Source: Metaphire vulgaris (lineage: Eukaryota; Annelida; Clitellata; Crassiclitellata; Megascolecidae). Taken from it: 64,000 nucleotides of DNA. The stretch spans positions 9,700,273 through 9,764,272 of the forward strand of contig CM030834.1 in NCBI GenBank assembly GCA_018105865.1, in the 5' to 3' direction. Positions 13,601 to 26,800 of this stretch are shown here, piece by piece. Under the pieces are notes generated by a model that saw nothing but the letters and a program-made list of their open reading frames with translations, did no database searches and was not told the DNA's origin. Made by a program: the position numbers and the translations under genes. The number at the start of each line of letters is the position of its first letter. Within the stretch, counting starts at the first letter, position 1.

Positions 13601-16600
13601 TTAAACATTTTGTTACTGTAATTTATACAAATTAATATTTGGGACATGAAATATGAATATCAATCTGATTTTACATCATAATTGAAGTCTCATGAATAGA
13701 CCTTGAAAATAATTCTATTTAACAGTGCTACATTACAAGTTTACTTAAATGCAATACTTTAATGTGCAATACTTTGGGGGTGGAAGATGGCAGAGTGGGT
13801 TACATGCTGGAGCGTCAGGCTGACGGAGCAGGTTCAAGCCCCGTCAGTGCCCCTAGTGGCTTTCACACAGGCAGTAATGCCTCCTAAGCCACTTTAAATC
13901 ATGCTAAGTTTAAATCTTAAAACAAATTGACAATTTGGTCAAAGTGAAGAACTACCATAATGTTTAGTATGGATGCATTTAATGTGTTGCGTTTCATTTT
14001 GGTCAGGTTGTAAACCTCCAAATGTCAACGTTGACTTTGTGCCCAGAGAGATCAAAGTGAAGGCTGGAAAAAATATTGAAATTGAGATTCCATACACTGG
14101 TCAGTTGTCTTGCATTCCTGTCTTAAAACTTATATTTAAAACTTATCTCTTTGTCAATGAACAGTAATTTGCTGTGGGAGCGCTTCTGAGTGATTCTTCA
14201 GAAGAGGCGCTATACAAATATTTTGTTACATTACATTAGGTACATATTGTTCACCTTACATAGGCTATTAAGATTTTTATTATGGAATATTAAAATGTTA
14301 ATTGCTTACTAGTACTCAGCAGAAACCTTTGAAAGCAACTGAGATAAATTGTATGCTTATTACATTGAGCTCTGTAGTGGCATCATTTGGTTTATGTTCG
14401 GTGTCTCATTCGGTGTCTCAGTAGCTCTTTTCGTAGAGCATCCATCAGCTGTGGTTTAGAGGAGCAGAGAACCTTTAGGTTCAATCCCAGGAAACAAAGA
14501 TTGTGTATCTCAGGCAATCATTTGTCCACTGGTATACAGCAGACTTCAGTATGGCCTGTGTAGCACTTGTAGATCAATGAATATTATATTATTTTTCTGT
14601 GATGCATCAATTGTTGTATTTACAGTGCATAAAGATAAATAATACTTTTAGCATATTCATTGAATTGTTGAGCATAGTAATCTGTTGTTTATGCAGTTTC
14701 CGAACATATAAAAAGCAGCAGAACATAACTCATTTTGGATTAATGCAAACAACTACACAATCATCAGTTTATGAAAATTTAATTTTAATAATTGCTACAA
14801 TCCAAAGCAATGCGCATGTGTGTTTGCTTATAGATGCGTCTGTGTAAAAAAGGATGAGCGTCTATGTGTGCATCTGTGTGTGTGTGTGTGCGTGCGCATG
14901 TGTGTGGCTCTTCATCCCTCAAACGGGTTTGCCACCGCCGGCTACCACTGAGTTCACCAGTGCAATGCTATGGTGTAACTAGTTTTATATTTTTGTTACT
15001 AGGCACTCCCATGCCTACAGCGACCTGGTTTAAGAACGGTCAGCCTCTATACAGCGGTGGTAATGTTCAGCTGATTCAGTCACCAGAGAATTGTTGTATT
15101 CGTGTTGTTGGTGCCTCAAGAGCTGACTCGGGTGAATATGAGTTGGTGCTCAGCAATGAAAGTGGCACAGAACGAGTTCCGATCACTTTCCATGTTGAAG
15201 GTCAGAGCTCATTGGTTGATATAGTTGGCTTTTGCCGCTGTTATTTATGACCATGGCAAAACATGACAATTGAAGCTGCTCTTTTGCTTTCATTTTGTTT
15301 CTGCAGATAAACCTTTGGAGCCAGAAAAACCTCTAAAAGTGATGGATATATATAAGGATAGATGTCACTTGAGCTGGGAACCTCCAAAAGATGATGGAGG
15401 ACTTGGAATTGACTATTACCTGGTAGAATCTATGGATGTTGAATCTTCTGAATGGACTGTTGTGGGACAAGTGCCAGGTGATACCCAGTGCGGTGTGCCA
15501 AACCTTAAGGCTGGCAAGAGATACAAATTCCGTGTAAGGGCAGTTAACGTTGCTGGTGAAAGTCAGCCTCTGGTGACTCATGAGGAGGTTCTTGCCAAAG
15601 ATCCTTGGGGTAAATATTTTGCTCCTCTTTTGGTGTTTTTAGAGAATTTTTTATCATTTACATAAAGCCACTGACTCTGATGCCATTGAATGTTTTTGGG
15701 GCACTAAATTAAAATTTTTTGACCTATCCTAAAAGGTTATCAAAATGAAAACTTTTGTAAGCAGCAAGAATCTCTTTCCAACTCCTTCGTAAATTTCTGA
15801 CTTCAGTGGGCATTCTTCAGCCTACATGACTTCAAAATTGGTTTACAAATAAAAATTAGTTACAACATTGGTTGACTATACATTGACTGACTACAACTTA
15901 TTTTTCGACAGTTAGGCCTACCTGACAACTCTGTTAAGTTCTACTCAGTATTAACTGAATAACTGAAGATATGCAGATTATATAGCAAGCAGTAATGCTA
16001 TTGTCTTTGTCACTCTCGTCACACTGATGAGAGAAACCTGTAGAGTAAATGTCCATGTATGAACAACACATATACAGCTACATCCAGCCATAATGTGGTC
16101 GGAACCAGAGCTGGATTTGTAAAAATGGCCAGATTCCTACTTTCCCAGAGCCACAATCCAGCACAACCCCACTTCAAACTGTTGTGTATTACTGACTCTT
16201 TATATGTGAATTGTATAGATCCTCCAAGTAAGCCCGGTAGACCAGAAATAGCTGATTCTGATAGAACCATAGCAGAAATCGTCTGGACCTCCTCATCAAA
16301 TGACGGAGGGAATCCAATACAGAAATATGTAATCGAGAAGCGACTTGCATCTGAACCATGGGAAACGGTCAGATTTTATCTCTCTGACTTTCCTTTGTTT
16401 ATTCATTCATTTTTCTGTATTCTAGGAATTTTGCAGAACTAAAAGCACAATAGGGAACAGGACAAGATAACATCAGAGCTGTTAACACATGTATGTGTTT
16501 GTTGTGGGCATATTTTACCGAAGAAACTGAACAGTCTTTTCCCCAAAAAGATACGCTTATGGGTGATTGTTCAAGAAATGCCCATATATGTCTAGCCAGG

Positions 16601-17271
16601 GAATTCCTTTTGCTCAGTCCCTGGTGATCATCAGAAGCTTGATGTTGTTGTATACTTACATTCCTTTGCTTAGTTTGCTTATGAATTAATAAGTTTTCTT
16701 TTAAATCTTTCCCTTCCACCATGCCTGTCACTGCCAAGTCTCCACTCCCTCTTTTCTCATCACTTGCCTGAAGAATTTCGTCTGCCACTTCTTTATTATT
16801 GCCTGCTCTGTTAGTTAAACAACATTTGTTTCCTAAAAAGTATGTTAAATACAATGACTTATTCAACATATGATTTTACAATTTCTGGAACTTTATTGTT
16901 CTCTGTCATTATGTAGTTATTGATCATCACATGGGAAATGTTTATAGTTACAGCAGATTTTCTCCATTGTACGTAATTATGATCTTACAGTAACTTCAAT
17001 CAGTTGGCCTTTTGCAATTGCACTTGACTAGGTTGGAATGGTTCCTCCGAGCGACACATATGCTATCATTCCTGATCTTCTTGAAGGCAAGGACTATGAG
17101 TTTCGTGTCTGTGCTGTGAATGAGGCTGGACGTGGAGAGTTCTCAGATCCCAGTTTAGTTCTTCATACAAGGGCTACAAGAGGTGAGTCAGGAATTTAAC
17201 AAATTATGATGAGGGTAGATGAGGGTAGATATCATTTAATTTCTACATATTGTGAAGTTTATATATATATA

Positions 17272-17331
<60 letters not shown>

Positions 17332-18343
17332 GTTGCTGTGCATTTTGTTAAGAGTGGGATCGATGTATTAATGTTATTTATTTTGCCATAGTTCCTCCTA
17401 CAATAGACCGGACCAGTTTTGAGTCGCCACTGAAGTTGAAGGCTGGACAGGACTTTGCTTTAGAAGTCAGATATACTGGTGAACCTGAGCCAGTTGTTAT
17501 GTGGACCAAGGATAATAAGGTATTTGGCAATCACGATTATCTTCAGGAGCATCCAATTTATTTACTAAACTCAAAATTTTAATTTGACTAGTTTGACAGC
17601 CTGGTCCAAAAATCTGAGTAGTTTTATTCAATGAGGAGCTGAGCCATAAAATTGCTTAATTGTTGGCTTAACTGTGTCTGAAGGTGTTTCTTGTTTTGTT
17701 TCCTTATGTCTGCCCATCAAAATTGTTGTTGATACTCCTTTACATCAGGGCCGTATTTAAGATTGTGTGGGCCCTGTTCCAAATGTCCTGGGGAGCCCTG
17801 CCAGGGTACTTATCCCTCCCCCACTGTGCATTGTGATGAGTGAAAAAGGTCCTCAGCTACTATATGGGAGGGCCTGTTCTATGGAACATGTGGAACATGT
17901 CTAACTGTGCCGCTGTTTTACATTCTGAATTGTTGTAGGACTTAAAGTCATTTGGAAACTGTTCCATAGCTTCAAAGAGATACAGCTCCAAACTTGTTCA
18001 GGAAAAAGTTCGGACTGATGACTCTGCTCATTACGAAGTTACTATCAAAAACAAATATGGATGTGATTCTGCAGATATTGAACTAATTGTTATAGGTAAA
18101 TTTTCTTCTTCAGATTTTCTGAAGCTTTATATCAGAAACAAACTTGAATTTCATAGAAATGACTGCCTACATCAGTGCATCGTTGTTAGAAAAGGTCTAG
18201 TAAATAATTAATGAGACTAATTATTTGCTTTTTTGGCTGCATTTAGTTATGTTGAAATTTAAATTGACAAGATCTTTTGTGGATGGATTTGGAGTACCAT
18301 CGATTGATACTTTGAGTATCAGAACTGATGCTGTAAAACTGCA

Positions 18344-18411
<68 letters not shown>

Positions 18412-21400
18412 GTTCTTGACTACTTCACTGAACACCTTACTGTAATTTTTAACATTGCAGGAGTGCCTAGCTGTCCAACTGGTCCTTTGGAGGTGACTGA
18501 CATTCGAAAGAATAGTGCAGTTCTTCACTGGAAGCCACCATTGAGTGATGGTGGAAGGCCAGTTACGTTAGTATTGCTCAATGGCTATTGAGATAATTTC
18601 AATATTGTGTATACCAATAATATCTAAGTATTTAATTAGTCTAAATTATTACTTTTCTACTGAAGATAGTTGAGCTGCTGATGAAATAATTAACAGATGA
18701 TAGAGGTAGTCGTGGGTCGGGAAGATGGCAGAAGTGGTTACATGCTGGAAAGGCACACTAAAGGAATGACCCTCAACCCTCGTTGGAGCCCCTAAGATCG
18801 ACTCAGCCTGATGGTGGTGGTAACTGAGTAGTGGATTAATCCACAGAGTTAACAGGTGCATTGCTTGAGAACACTGACCCCGTAAGGGCCCGTATCATGT
18901 AATCTGCACCAGTCGCCTCACTGAGGGCCTTGAAACAGAGATCAGTGCCGCCCTAGGAGCCTTGAGGTAAAAGCAAAAGCTGGAAAATATTGAAATTGAG
19001 ATTCCATATACTGGTCAGCTGTCCTGCATTCCTTGAGAGCTCGGGAAGGACTTTGCTCTACTATATTCAGTTGTCTATCTCTATAGAACAAAAATACACA
19101 AGATAGCTAGATAGCAAGATAGCTAGTACTGCATATCTATCCACAGAGGAGAGGGTCAGTTTCAGAGTTGGAGACAGTGAGACAATGTGTTAGTTATGTT
19201 AGTTATGGATGGATGCAATGAAAATGAAGAGATATATGTGTAAAGGAGCATGCTTTTGCAGCTATTAAACCATTTTAATTTCATGACATTTGTCAGATCA
19301 GAATTCAAAGTTCCAGCTCAATAATCAATTTTTAGCACCATCACTTAACTTTTATTTGCACTTAGCAAGCGTGATTTTCCAACCACTGGATGTCCAAAAT
19401 AAGTATGAACTGGACCATTACCAGCTTCAAATTGATGAAGGATAAAACATATTACTGATAAGTTAAAAACTTGTGTCAGTGATTTCAATTGTCTTGTTGT
19501 TTTGCTGCAGAGACTACATTATTGAGAAAATGAGCAGAACGACAGGCCGTTGGGAGAGAGCTTCAGCCAGCATATCCCCTGATTTAACTCATTTCAAAGT
19601 TTCTAAACTCGTTAAAGGGGAATCTTATATGTTTCGAGTACGTGCAGAAAACGATCAAGGATCAAGCCCCCCGCTTGTCACGGATATGGAAATCACTATG
19701 GAAGACCCATTCAGTAAGTAGGACTATGATTTTGGAGCATTTTAGTATTGTTCCCAGTTTCTTATTTTCCTCTCATTCTTAATTAAAACATTGCAAACGT
19801 TTCATTTTTAGTAGTAATAATAATATTAAGGTTTAAAATGGTTTAGTAGTGTCTGCCCTGTGTGAGAACCACTATGTTGCAATATGAACAACTACTACTA
19901 CTTTAAAATATTTTTTCTATGGGTTATTTATAACTAGAGCCAACAATTTTGAAATGGAAGACAAAAAATTGCATGCCAATTTTTTGAGTTGAGATTATGA
20001 AGAAAGCAGATCCTTGGCTATTTCGTTTGGTGGATTGATGATAATCTTGGGGCTTGGCTTGCCTAGCCAATGCTTTAAAGGGAATGCAGTGCTAAATCTT
20101 ATAATTCATTATTTAGCATTATTTTGTTTAAAGTCTCACCAATATTTTTACACATTAAGTCATTATATCTTCAATTAAATTGGATTTGGATCATTTGATG
20201 AATAAATAATTATTACTCAGGTCTATATTGAATTCCTAAAAGGAAATCATTGAGATTTGGTATGCTATTGAAGATGCTAGTTCAATTTGATTTCTGAATA
20301 CTTAATGTAGTGATTGAGTCAAATTCATTATTTGTTGAAACTTTCCTTGGTGTTGCAAGTAAGTGCATAGGCAGACAAACAGTAGCTAGCTCTCATATTT
20401 AGATGTGACAGCACATCAGAAGCCTTGTCTTGTCTTGTCTTTAACCATCTTCACTTCAAAGATTGGCTGCATTGTAGACAGCCTGCTTCCAATTGTTACG
20501 GTCTTCTGCTGTTCTTGTCACCTGCTCTATAGTGAATCCTGCCAATTCTTTTATGTTGTCTTCCACACTTTTTTCTTGGTCTACCTGTTTTTCATGATTC
20601 TGGCATTGTACCTTGTATTATTATTTTTCTCTAGACACTCCTGTTTTATTTGCACAATATGTCTCCAGTAATTCAGTTTTTTTTTCTTACTGTTTCCAGT
20701 AAGGTTCTTTGCACCTCTGCTTTACACATTACCCATTCATTCATTTTCTTTGCTTTCCAGGAGTAGTGTGAGCATAATTCAGTATAAGATATCCATGCTG
20801 GTGTGATTTAGCTGTTCCTGATCCTCCAAGAAGTCCAATTCTGGTGTCGAATGATGCAAGCCATGTTACGATTAGATGGGAGGCTCCTGAGTGCAATGGA
20901 GGAGCTGCGGTTATGGGCTACCATGTTGAACGCAGGGAATGCAGCACTGCGATTTGGACCAGACTCAATAATACTCTGCTTTCGGTATGCAGTTTAAAAA
21001 CGCATAATACTTTGCCTCTTATGCCTAGAGAGTGCCTCTATCATCGGTGTAGCCACAGGGCATGGGGGCCGGGTCCTTAATCTGACTGGAATGAGTCGTG
21101 GGGTTAAAAACTTTTTAGGGGTTGGTAGAATGATCGGAACAGAATTGATACACAGGTACATGGACACATGGATGTGAATGTGGCAAGAACTCCTTGACTC
21201 TTTTTTTGCTTCTAAGGACAAATGCAGGGGTACTTTTTATACAGACTCCAGTAATATTTTTTAGAAAAGAGAAACTATGATCATTAATCTTAGGGCTCTA
21301 TATGACAAAATTTTGAAACGCTTTAAGATTACTGGTATGAAGTATTTTCTACAGCTATTCATTGATTGCCAACATTCTGATATTTGTCATTTGCCCATCA

Positions 21401-23777
21401 TGTGCCTTAAGCACTTGCTCAAATCATACTTTTTCAGCTGTTATTTCCAAAAACTCCTGAATAAATGCATAGCATTGCTGATATTGCTTAAGCACTTGCT
21501 CAAAGCACACTTTTTTCAGCTGTTATTTCCAAAAACTCCTGAATAAATGCATATCATTGCTGCATCATTAGCATGGTCTGCTTTGTGCTATGTAATATAA
21601 ATGTTATTACATTACTTGTTAAGTGATAGAATTACTAATGTTGATATCCAGGCAGAATACTGTACTTTATGCTATGCTTTATACTTTTATAAAATGCCAT
21701 GCTGCCATTTTGTTTACTATCTTGTGAAAATGGAATGTGTTCATGTTTGTGTCATAGGCTGGCTGGAAACTCACAAATGCACCATATAGAGTTTCTGGTA
21801 CCAGTCCAACAGCCAGCCTGGACTTTCTTTTTCTGACATGGCTCAATAGAAAAATTTGTGTCCTTTTGGACTTACAGACTGATGTGATGCAATAGCAACA
21901 GATGTGATGTAGTTATTTATGAATTAAGGGACCAAAATTAAAAATTATATAAGAAACATCTTGCTTATTTTACAGGAAGTTGACTTCACTGATGACAGGG
22001 TTAGGTCAAATCGACAGTATGAATATAGAATAATAGCTGAGAATGAAGCTGGGGAATCCCGACCAAATTACTTACCTGATTCTATAAAGGTTCAGCCTGC
22101 AGAAGGTATTTAATTAGACGATTTTGTTTATTATTTTTTTGATATTGTCCATAGTTTTAATTTCATGTTGTGTGATCCTTTAAATTTGAAGTGCTGGAAC
22201 ATTTATTCTTTAAAGCCATTATTTTGAAGTGCATCATGACTGATGACCATTTGGTGCATTGGAGTGGTTGAAAGAATTAGGTAGATCAAATGCCAAGGAT
22301 TAAATGTTGATTTTGCATAAAATAGTCCAGAAATGTTAAATTGTAGCGCTTGAAACGGTTCATTTAAAATGCTTCTCATTTGTTTTCTACATTCTAAGCT
22401 GCAAATACATTCTAAGCATGCAAATGTAGTGCACGATTTGGATCAGGTCAATAACATAGCAGTTGGAAACGATTGTGTTTGGAAATCCAAATGATTTCAG
22501 ATGAGCATCTTCTGTAAATTTTTATGACATCACTGCCTTTAGAAAGCCAAGAGTATATCTGACACTGGTTTATTTATGCAGAGAAACCAAGCCTTGACAC
22601 AACTTGGATCAAGGACGTCGTGGTTAAAGTCAATCAGGACTTCACTTTTCTTGGATTAATGAAGGGCTGCCCTACACCAACCGCCACTTGGTATCACAAT
22701 GACTTGAAGATAGAAACTGGTGAAAGATGTCGTATAAAGGTTTTATTATGCATAATTTCTTTCATGCTGTATATTTAAATATAGCATTTGGTCTTTGTAG
22801 CATAACAGGCCATTTATATAGCAGCTCTTCAGAATGTGCACTCAGAATATGATCACTATGATTACTTTGGTTTGAAAATGATTCATCGATCGAAATCAGT
22901 AGTGGTTCAAAAAGCTCTTGGTGGGGGGAATGCAATGAATTTCTAGGAAGATCCTGCCAATTGTCACAGGAATTGCCGGTATATGTAAGCGGTTTAGAAG
23001 AAATCGGTTGATTTGATTTATAAAATATAATGTTCAAAATTGACAATGTATAAAAGCCATTTTAGTCTGGTTGTACAAAGTCATAGTGCAGAATCTAGTT
23101 TTCTATTGCTGGAAGCAAACTTGTCGGTGACATTGTCTATAGATGTGTTCATATCTTTGTGGATATACATCAAGGCTAATCCGTTTAGATGACCATATTC
23201 CATTGAAGGTGCATCTTTGGTGGGCTGGTGGGGAGTGATTCATCCTCAGTCATCTCCAACGTGGAACCGCCCCTCTGATTTATATCCATATTTCACAACC
23301 AATTTAAAGTCGTTGTGGTGTGCAAGCGTTGTGTCCAAAAATATAGGCTGCTTTTAGTCATTTAGGATAATTGCAATAGAATTAGGAAAACTCTTATGTC
23401 AATTTGTTAATTCTCCTGCTTTTGGATATACTATGTCAAGAATATATAATGCAGCTAAATAGGCAATTCCTTTCTTTAGAAAATATTGTTATTAATTATT
23501 AATCGGTGATTCTTTAATATTAATTGACAGTACACAGAAGACACTGTTTCGCTGATTGTATGCAAAGCCACAAAGAGTGATGCTGGATTGTACACAGTTT
23601 GCCTTAAAAATTCTGCTGGTTCAGTTAAGGCAACTGCTCAAGTCAAAGTCATTGGTAAGTGTACAATTCTGCTGCATTCTGACATTTTCAAAATTTTGAC
23701 ATATTTTGTAGAGTGCAAGATTAAAAGTTGATAAAAATTTATGAATCTAATAATAAGAAAGAGAATAATAATAATAA

Positions 23778-23853
<76 letters not shown>

Positions 23854-26800
23854 CACCTTTTTGGCACCATGTAAGAAGACCCAACTGAATGTTATGTGCA
23901 TAGGTGACAAAAAGTGGACTGAATTTGACTTCCAGTGTACAGGGTGTATGGTTTAGGAAAGAAATGGACCATGAACGAAAAAGTGATGGGTTTCAAATAT
24001 TTTGACTAACTGACCTCAACAATATAACCAATATTTACAATGAGATGAAATGATGATGATGAGGATGACAATGTTGATGACTTATCTGGGATTCTCCTTT
24101 CTAGTGTCCAATAATAGTTTCTGCACATATGCAGTGTTTTATTATAAACGCCGAGTTATTCTCATGATTATATTATGGTCGTTAAGGTCCACCAGGTGCC
24201 CCATCAGGGCCGTTGGAGGCAATTGAAACGTCACCCGATTCGATTACTCTTACGTGGAACCTGCCAAAAGACAACGGTGGTCTTCCCATTGAAAGATTCA
24301 TCATGGAGAAGAGGCTGAAGAACTCCAACACATGGCAGAAGGTTTCAAGTAGCATTGGTCCCAAAGATAGAAAAATGACTGTGCGAAATCTCAGTAGAGG
24401 AAATGAATATGACTTCCGCATTGTTGCTGTAAATGAATTCGGAGAGAGCGATCCACTCACAACATCTGATCCAATTGTGGCAGAATATCGATTCAGTGAG
24501 TTACAGTAAATTCAGAATTTCTTTAAGAAAATTTTATATTTGCATACGAAAATCAAAAGTACATTACATTTTACTTACTTCTGTTTTGTCAGTAAATTGT
24601 TTCATTATATATGATTTATAATATTTCGGTTGATTTTTCTATAAAATTTTGCTCAATGATCTTGGTTTTAACAGGTTGATCAGTAACTTATAATTTTCAA
24701 TTTTCTGTGACTGCCTATGTCGATTTGCTATCGTGAGCCGTTATTTTGTTCTTACACTCAAGTGTTATGCAAGCTGCTTATATCTTACTGTTTTTATATT
24801 CAGATATGTGTGGATATATGTATATATATATACATATATCCACATATATATATATGATATATATATATGTATATATATATATGTGCTGTGGTTAATTATT
24901 GAGAACAGCAATGAGATAGAATCATACTTTGGTCACATAGTATGAGCAGACAATCTATGTATGATGATAGACATAGACAATGGATGGATGATATTATGGA
25001 ATGGACAAGACAACCAATAATAATTAAAAATATAATTAGTCAATTGGGTCAGAGCTGCAAAAGACAGAGTCCCATGGAAAGCCTTGTCGACAACTTGCTT
25101 AGCCTTAGCCTTAGCCTCCGACCCTCAGCAATGAGGATGGACGGCCATACCATTCCAACTCCAAGATTTTTTCTCTCAAGTGAAGGAAGGTTACCATTTT
25201 GAACCCCATTGGAAGGTCATCCATGACCATTTAAAATTTAAACCCCCATTCTTATAACCCCAAAATAAAAATAACAGAAATTTTATATGTACATGTGCGT
25301 ATGTATATCTTGCAGACAATGAAAAGATATTGTACATATACATATAAATATGTACCAGTATGTATTTCTTGCAGGAAAGCCAGTTAGACCAGGATTGGTT
25401 GATTGCCTACGAAAAACAAATGATAGTGTAACCTTATCATGGACCGCTCCTTATGATGATGGAGGGAGTAGCATTCTGGGATATGTTGTTGAGAAACGAG
25501 AGAAAGGTTCTGAAACATGGACAAGGTAACTGTTTATTACAATTTTACACTACATATCTTCTTCTTCTTCTTCTTCTTCTTCTTCTTCTTCTTCTTCTTT
25601 TTCTTCTTCTTCTTCTTCTTCTTCTTCTTCTTCTTCTTCTTCTTCTCTAGCTCCTCGGCTCATTTATCACAAAACCAGTGACTGTTGTTATTTCTTTCAT
25701 CTCCATGATTTTGTATTTGCTTGTTTAGTTGTTTAATTCAGCCATTCACATTAGCACAGAAAATGATAGCAACAGTGTAAAATGATTGTATGGAACTCCA
25801 CAAATTTTGCCCCAAAATTAGTTGTGCTCTAGCCTCTGGAATACCACTGCATAGAAACAGCTTACTTTTCCTTCACAGTCTAGCTCATAAATGGGCAAAC
25901 TTTTTCCATAAAGGGTCACGCGAAACCTACCGAAATACTATACATTAGGCAGGTTGCACATGCAAAAAAATTCTTTCACGGCCAAAATGCTTATAATTAT
26001 GATTCTGCCATGCATCATTATCATAGGTAGCTCTTAGCATAATTCATTTAGTCTATAGCAGAGTAGCGTTATGATGTTAAACATTTATTGCTCAAAATAT
26101 TGAATATTTAATAACCATTTCTAAGACTTTTAAATAAAGTGCCATGTCTTCATAAAATAATTTCAAACTTTCCCTAAAATAATTTCAAATTGGCTCACTT
26201 GCTGCCACTCACATGCATATTTTTTAAATAAAAATTCCTATTCCATTCAAATCTTTTTTGAAAATATATATGTATTCAATTGTACTGTCCATAGAGTAGC
26301 TAGAATAGAATATGCATGCATATTTCTAAATGATCTCACAGACTGCATGGAATCTGGTGGTTCACAGCATGAGGCCCACGGGCCATAGTTTGCCCACCCA
26401 TGCTCTAGCTACTCTATTGTCAATACAATTGAATACATATTTTCAAAAACGATTTGAATGTAATAGGAATTTTCATTTTTCAATTTAGCCAATTATTTGT
26501 TAGGTATGTAAGACCTGCAGTAACACATTTTTAATTTTAGAGCGTTTGCTGGTGAAGTGATCGAAACTGAACTTACAATTGGCAAACTGTGTGAGAATAA
26601 AGAGTATGACTTTAGAGTTGCTGCTTTGAATGATGCAGGCCTCGGAGAATATTCAGTCACCTCCAAGTCTATCAAGCTGATTTCTACATCCAGTAAGTAA
26701 CAGCTATAATGAAATGGACAGTCTCGGTGATTTGTATGGTTTAGAACTGATTCTTCAGTAATGTGTTTGTTCACACTTGTACATAGAGATGGAGAGGTCT

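Noticed and set aside
17747..17900. hAT left end CAGGGCCGTATTTAAGA at 17751
   Set aside because: No matching inverted end or target duplication was found nearby; possibly a solo remnant.
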